Source: an uncultured Bacteroidota bacterium (GTDB lineage Bacteria; Bacteroidota; Bacteroidia; Chitinophagales; Chitinophagaceae). Taken from it: a DNA stretch of 11,008 nt. Numbering within the stretch: the first letter of the stretch is position 1; every line of letters starts with the position of its first letter. Positions 7,879 to 11,008 of the stretch are shown piece by piece. The stretch spans positions 1-11,008 of the forward strand of contig CAIYVS010000629.1 in NCBI GenBank assembly GCA_903929655.1, in the 5' to 3' direction. The notes beneath the pieces are model-generated. The model saw only the letters and a program-made list of their open reading frames with translations. It had not been told where the DNA came from and made no database searches. Both the position numbers and the translations under genes were made by a program.

Positions 7879-9344
7879 GTATTGATATTTTAACAAAGAC
7901 AGATACCAGACAAAAAACAACTGAAACAGTGCAGCAACAAACATCTGCCCAAAACCAGCAAACATTAAAGGGCTCCGTAACCCTGCAAGGTGTAGGGCTG
8001 CATACTGGCGAAAAAGTGACAATGACCATGAAACCTGCCAATGCGGGTTTCGGCATCCGTTTTCAACGTATAGACCTGCCTGACAAGCCGGTAGTAAAAG
8101 CAGATTGCGATTATGTGGTAGATACATCGCGCGGAACTACAATTGAATATAATGGTGCAAGGGTTAGTACTATTGAACATACTTTATCTGCCCTGGTAGG
8201 GATGGGAATTGATAATGTGCTGATAGAACTGGACGGCCCTGAAGTGCCTATACTGGATGGCAGCGCCCGGCTCTTTATAGACGCAATAGAAAGTGTAGGC
8301 ATACAGGAACTGGAAGCTAAACGCATTGTTTATACCATTGACAGCAATATTCATTATTACGACCCGGTGAAGAATGTGGATATGCTGGCTGTTCCATCCA
8401 ACGAATACCAGATAACTACACTTATCGATTTTAATTCGCCTGTACTGGGTACACAACATGCTACTTTAAAGCATATTTCCGAGTTCAGGGACGAGATAGG
8501 GCCTTGCCGCACTTTTTGTTTCCTGCACGAACTGGAATATTTGCTGGATAATAACCTGATAAAGGGCGGTGACCTGAGCAATGCTATTGTTGTTGTGGAC
8601 AAAGTGGTGAGCCAGGAAGAACTGAACCATCTTGCAAAAGTTTTTAATAAACAGAAGATCGAGGTGAAACAGGAAGGCATTCTGAATAATATACAGATGC
8701 ATTTCCCAAATGAACCTGCAAGACATAAATTACTGGATGTTGTGGGAGATCTTGCTTTGGTAGGCTATTCTATTAAGGCGCATATCATTGCCAGCCGTCC
8801 GGGCCATGCAAGCAATGTGGAGTTTGCCAAGAGGATCAAACATTTCATCAAAAGGAATAAACATCTTTCTGATATTCCTCATTATGACCCTTCTCAACAA
8901 GCCATTTATGATATCAACCAGATATCGAAAGTGTTGCCTCACAGGTTTCCTTTCCTGCTGGTAGATAAGATCATAGAATTAAGTGATAATCATGTGGTTG
9001 GGATAAAGAATGTTACTTGTAATGAACATTTTTTTGAAGGACATTTTCCCGGCAACCCCATTATGCCGGGCGTGCTGCAAATAGAAGCCCTGGCACAGGC
9101 AGGTGGTATCCTGGCGCTTAATAATTACAGTGACAGGGAAAACTATGATACTTTATTTATCAAAATAGATAAAGCAAAATTCAAACAAAAAGTGATTCCG
9201 GGAGATACTTTAATATTGAAACTTGAATTACTGAACCCGATACGCCGGGGCATTTGCGAAATGCGCGGCACCGCTTATGTTGGCAATAAACTCGCTACCG
9301 AAGCTGAACTGGTAGCTCAAATAGTTCGAAAAGATAAGAAATGA
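7875..9344 (+). CDS. lpxC/fabZ: Bifunctional UDP-3-O-acyl-GlcNAc deacetylase / 3-hydroxyacyl-ACP dehydratase (LpxC-FabZ fusion)
   Basis: A single 489-residue chain joining the committed enzyme of lipid A synthesis (LpxC) to the dehydratase of fatty acid elongation (FabZ), both cytoplasmic. LpxC spans about 30-325. Its zinc ligands are His102 in STIEH, and His284 and Asp288 in RHKLLD; Glu101 and His311 (SRPGHASN) match the general catalytic residues. GPEVPILDGSA (121-131) is also conserved. FabZ spans about 345-485, with VLPHRFPFLLVDK (353-365), catalytic His390 in FFEGHFPGNPIMPG, and Glu404 in LQIEALAQ. The fusion is known in Bacteroidota. The start is GTG at 7875 within a GTGA overlap with the lpxD stop; no in-frame ATG occurs before the conserved core, so GTG is favoured. 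This gives about 29 residues rich in Gln and Thr ahead of TLKGSVTLQG, longer than I expect for LpxC. Its stop overlaps the lpxA ATG in an ATGA. Confidence 0.96.
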   Translation: MSIDILTKTDTRQKTTETVQQQTSAQNQQTLKGSVTLQGVGLHTGEKVTMTMKPANAGFGIRFQRIDLPDKPVVKADCDYVVDTSRGTTIEYNGARVSTIEHTLSALVGMGIDNVLIELDGPEVPILDGSARLFIDAIESVGIQELEAKRIVYTIDSNIHYYDPVKNVDMLAVPSNEYQITTLIDFNSPVLGTQHATLKHISEFRDEIGPCRTFCFLHELEYLLDNNLIKGGDLSNAIVVVDKVVSQEELNHLAKVFNKQKIEVKQEGILNNIQMHFPNEPARHKLLDVVGDLALVGYSIKAHIIASRPGHASNVEFAKRIKHFIKRNKHLSDIPHYDPSQQAIYDINQISKVLPHRFPFLLVDKIIELSDNHVVGIKNVTCNEHFFEGHFPGNPIMPGVLQIEALAQAGGILALNNYSDRENYDTLFIKIDKAKFKQKVIPGDTLILKLELLNPIRRGICEMRGTAYVGNKLATEAELVAQIVRKDKK

Positions 9345-10141
9345 TTCACCCATTAACATATATCCACCCGGATTCCAAGATTGCGCCTAATGTAAAGATC
9401 GACCCTTTTACGACGATCCATAAAAACGTGGAGATAGGTGAAGGTACCTGGATCGGGTCTAACGTAACCATCATGGAAGGGGCACGCATTGGTAAGAATG
9501 TGCGTATTTTCCCCAGCTCGGTTATATCTGCCATTCCGCAAGACCTGAAATTTAAGGGTGAAGATACCCTTACCATTATAGGAGACAATACTACGATCCG
9601 TGAATGTGTAACTATTAACCGGGGCACATCTGATAAGAATAAAACCAAGATAGGCCATAATTGCCTCATCATGGCTTATACGCATATTGCGCATGATTGT
9701 GAGGTTGGTAATTACTGCATATTTTCAAACAATACCACGCTGGCAGGCCATATTATTGTGGGCGACCATGTGGTACTGGCAGGTCTTACAGCTGTGCAGC
9801 AGTTTGTACGCATAGGTTCTCATGCCTTTATTACTGGTGGTTCGCTGGTAAGGAAAGATGTTCCGCCTTATGTAAAAGCTGCACGCGAACCATTGTCTTA
9901 CGTAGGGGTAAACTCTGTGGGTTTAAAGCGCCGGGGCTACACGATAGACCAGATCAATCATATTCTTGATATCTACCGCATTCTTTTTGTGCGCGGTTAC
10001 AATGTTTCCAAAGCACTCAGCATTATTGAAACCGAGATACCTGTGTCTGACGAACGTGATGAGATCATCACTTTTGTGCGCGAAACCGGGAGAGGTATCA
10101 TGAAAGGTTATATCCGCCGCCACAATGAAGATATGCCTTGA
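9341..10141 (+). CDS. lpxA: UDP-N-acetylglucosamine acyltransferase LpxA
   Basis: LpxA carries out the first and reversible step of lipid A synthesis, moving a 3-hydroxyacyl chain from ACP to the 3-OH of UDP-GlcNAc in the cytoplasm. The length of 266 residues is normal for the family. Hexapeptide repeats of a beta-helix cover about residues 1-185. The catalytic histidine is His118 in THIAHDCEVGNY, aligning with His125 of the E. coli enzyme. Other LpxA hallmarks are IPQDLKFKGE (65-74), VRKDVPPYVKA (170-180) and GVNSVGLKRRGY (189-200), followed by the helical C-terminal domain. I cannot predict acyl chain length from sequence alone. The ATG overlaps the lpxC-fabZ stop by 4 bp and the last 17 bp overlap the ABC ATPase gene, so all four genes are probably cotranscribed. 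Confidence 0.97.
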   Translation: MIHPLTYIHPDSKIAPNVKIDPFTTIHKNVEIGEGTWIGSNVTIMEGARIGKNVRIFPSSVISAIPQDLKFKGEDTLTIIGDNTTIRECVTINRGTSDKNKTKIGHNCLIMAYTHIAHDCEVGNYCIFSNNTTLAGHIIVGDHVVLAGLTAVQQFVRIGSHAFITGGSLVRKDVPPYVKAAREPLSYVGVNSVGLKRRGYTIDQINHILDIYRILFVRGYNVSKALSIIETEIPVSDERDEIITFVRETGRGIMKGYIRRHNEDMP

Positions 10142-10772
10142 ACATATAAGTAAACGTTTTCAAAAACATTGGATATTTAAAGACATTTCTTATTCTTTTA
10201 GCCAAGGGGCTGCCTATGCCCTGCTGGGTCCTAATGGTTGCGGAAAGTCTACCCTGCTGCGCATTATTGCGGGAATGCAAGCTCCATCTTTAGGTAAAGT
10301 TCAATACAGTATTGAGTCGGGCGAGTCCCTGGAAAAGGAGACTCATACCGGAACCTTAGAGACTAATATGGTTTTTCCTTACATCAGTTTTTGCGCTCCC
10401 GGACAGGAAATTGTGGAGGAGCTTACTTTTCGCGAATTCCTGGAATTTCATTTTTCTTTTAAACAGCCTTTACCCGGAATTGATATTCCCGGCATTATTG
10501 AGCTCTCGGGCATCAAACAGGCAGCAGATAAACCAATAGCCGATTACTCATCCGGAATGAAACAAAGGGTGAAACTGGCGCAGGCTATTTTTTCTGATAC
10601 TCCCATATTATTGCTGGACGAGCCTTGCACCAACCTGGATCAGAAAGGAGTGGAACAGTATGAGGCATGGATGGAGCAATACGGAAAAAACCGCCTGGTA
10701 ATTGTGGCTTCCAACGACCCGAGAGAGTATTTCTTTTGCAGAGAACGTTTGGTGCTGGAGGATTATAAATAA
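10125..10772 (+). CDS. Lone ABC-type ATPase subunit with atypical Q- and H-loops
   Basis: A 215-residue ATP-binding subunit of an ABC transporter or ABC-like complex; substrate unknown. Walker A is GPNGCGKST (35-43), the signature is YSSGMKQR (141-148), Walker B is ILLLDEP (161-167) with Asp165 and Glu166, and the D-loop is TNLD (169-172). Two loops differ from the norm. The H-loop reads VASNDPRE (194-201), with Asn197 where most ABC ATPases have His. The Q-loop region reads SFCAPGQEIVEELT (88-101), and the usual Gln position aligns with Pro92 or Ala91, although Gln94 lies nearby. No membrane subunit lies next to it in the window. It overlaps lpxA by 17 bp and has no gap for its own promoter, so it is coexpressed with the lipid A genes. 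It does not look like LptB or MsbA: it lacks an LptB-like Q-loop and is not fused to membrane helices. A Bacteroidota-specific subfamily is likely. Confidence 0.9.
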   Translation: MKICLEHISKRFQKHWIFKDISYSFSQGAAYALLGPNGCGKSTLLRIIAGMQAPSLGKVQYSIESGESLEKETHTGTLETNMVFPYISFCAPGQEIVEELTFREFLEFHFSFKQPLPGIDIPGIIELSGIKQAADKPIADYSSGMKQRVKLAQAIFSDTPILLLDEPCTNLDQKGVEQYEAWMEQYGKNRLVIVASNDPREYFFCRERLVLEDYK

Positions 10773-10807
10773 GACTTATAGCACATAAGCAGATCGGTAT
10801 ACTTCCC

Positions 10808-10829
10808 CGCTGCCATTGCAGCGCTTTTT
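10808..10829 (+). terminator. Intrinsic terminator after the lpx-ABC operon
   Basis: A perfect 6-bp stem, CGCTGC (10808-10813) with GCAGCG (10818-10823), closes a CATT tetraloop and is followed by C and a run of five T (10825-10829). Five of the six stem pairs are G:C. It begins 36 nt after the ABC ATPase stop and should end transcription of the lpx-ABC unit before the small gene at 10857. The T-run is short, so termination may be incomplete. Confidence 0.7.
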
Positions 10830-10843
10830 CTCCCCTATTTTTC
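10816..10843 (+). promoter_or_regulatory. Possible promoter for the small gene at the right edge
   Basis: TTG at 10816-10818 and TATTTTTC at 10836-10843 (one mismatch to TAnnTTTG) are 17 bp apart. Transcription would start near 10850, giving a very short leader before the ATG at 10857. A second, poorer box, TAAATTGC at 10845-10852, lies too far from this TTG. The -33 element falls within the terminator stem, so one of the two readings may be coincidental. Confidence 0.3.
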
Positions 10844-10856
10844 GTAAATTGCATAT

Positions 10857-11008
10857 ATGGAAAGCTATGTTTTAACACCTAAAAATAAAAAGCAGGCAGA
10901 ACGTGTAAAAGCGCTTGCTGACGAACTTAATTTGAACATTAGCATTTTGAATGATGAGGATAAAGAAGATGCAGGTTTGCTAAGGGCAATGAAGGAAGGT
11001 GAAAAGGA
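10857..11008 (+). CDS. Small antitoxin-like protein, truncated by the window edge
   Basis: Fifty codons are visible from the ATG at 10857, and the frame is still open at the last base. The translation begins MESYVLTPKNKKQAERV, continues with a predicted helix ending ALADELNLNIS, and then an acidic stretch NDEDKEDAGLLRAMKEGEK. The pattern of a short N-terminal strand, a helix and a charged tail resembles small Bacteroidota antitoxin-type proteins that are followed by a RelE/ParE-like toxin gene. That function is inferred from general resemblance only, and the partner gene would lie outside the window. The coding call rests on the open frame, protein-like composition and position just after a terminator. 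Confidence 0.55.
   Translation, partial: MESYVLTPKNKKQAERVKALADELNLNISILNDEDKEDAGLLRAMKEGEK

Noticed and set aside
10125..10772. Identification of the ABC ATPase as LptB or MsbA
   Set aside because: It has no membrane domain, which excludes MsbA, and its Q-loop and H-loop do not match LptB. Location beside lpxA alone is not enough to assign lipopolysaccharide export.

Overview
The window looks like chromosomal core sequence from a Bacteroidota bacterium, most likely of the Chitinophagia/Sphingobacteriia type. Four things point there: a fused LpxC-FabZ protein, a class A PBP with the Bacteroidota-style linker, promoters that fit the TTG...TAnnTTTG pattern instead of sigma-70 boxes, and weak or absent Shine-Dalgarno sequences. 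All recognisable genes lie on the + strand. I see no mobile element, CRISPR array, tRNA or rRNA.

Layout. Bases 1-401 are AT-rich and have no supported gene. Bases 402-3032 encode a large membrane-anchored transglutaminase-like protein (7 TM segments, periplasmic Cys-His-Asp domain, 1 TM segment, cytoplasmic DUF4129-like tail). A 162-bp gap follows, holding degenerate octamer repeats, a good promoter candidate and an A/T-only inverted repeat. Next come a class A penicillin-binding protein with a TTG start (3195-5516) and, 6 bp on, a SAMHD1-like HD phosphohydrolase (5523-6743). A second promoter candidate sits inside the 3' end of the HD gene. After it comes a tightly overlapping block: lpxD (6805-7878), lpxC-fabZ fusion (7875-9344), lpxA (9341-10141) and a lone ABC ATPase (10125-10772). 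That block ends in a clear intrinsic terminator at 10808-10829. A small antitoxin-like gene starts at 10857 and runs off the right edge.

How the genes fit together. LpxA acylates UDP-GlcNAc, LpxC deacetylates the product (the committed step) and LpxD adds the second acyl chain. FabZ draws on the same 3-hydroxyacyl-ACP pool for fatty acid elongation. So one operon holds the first three lipid A steps plus the competing fatty acid step. The PBP builds peptidoglycan. The transglutaminase-like protein and the ABC ATPase are of unknown function but sit in this envelope context. lpxB, lpxH and lpxK are not in the window.

Nothing here is clearly a new system. The points most worth a second look are the ABC ATPase with unusual Q- and H-loops coupled to lpxA, the LpxC-FabZ fusion with an N-terminal extension and no free LpxC C-terminus, the TTG start and leader hairpin of the PBP gene, and the promoter that may uncouple the lpx genes from the PBP-HD unit.
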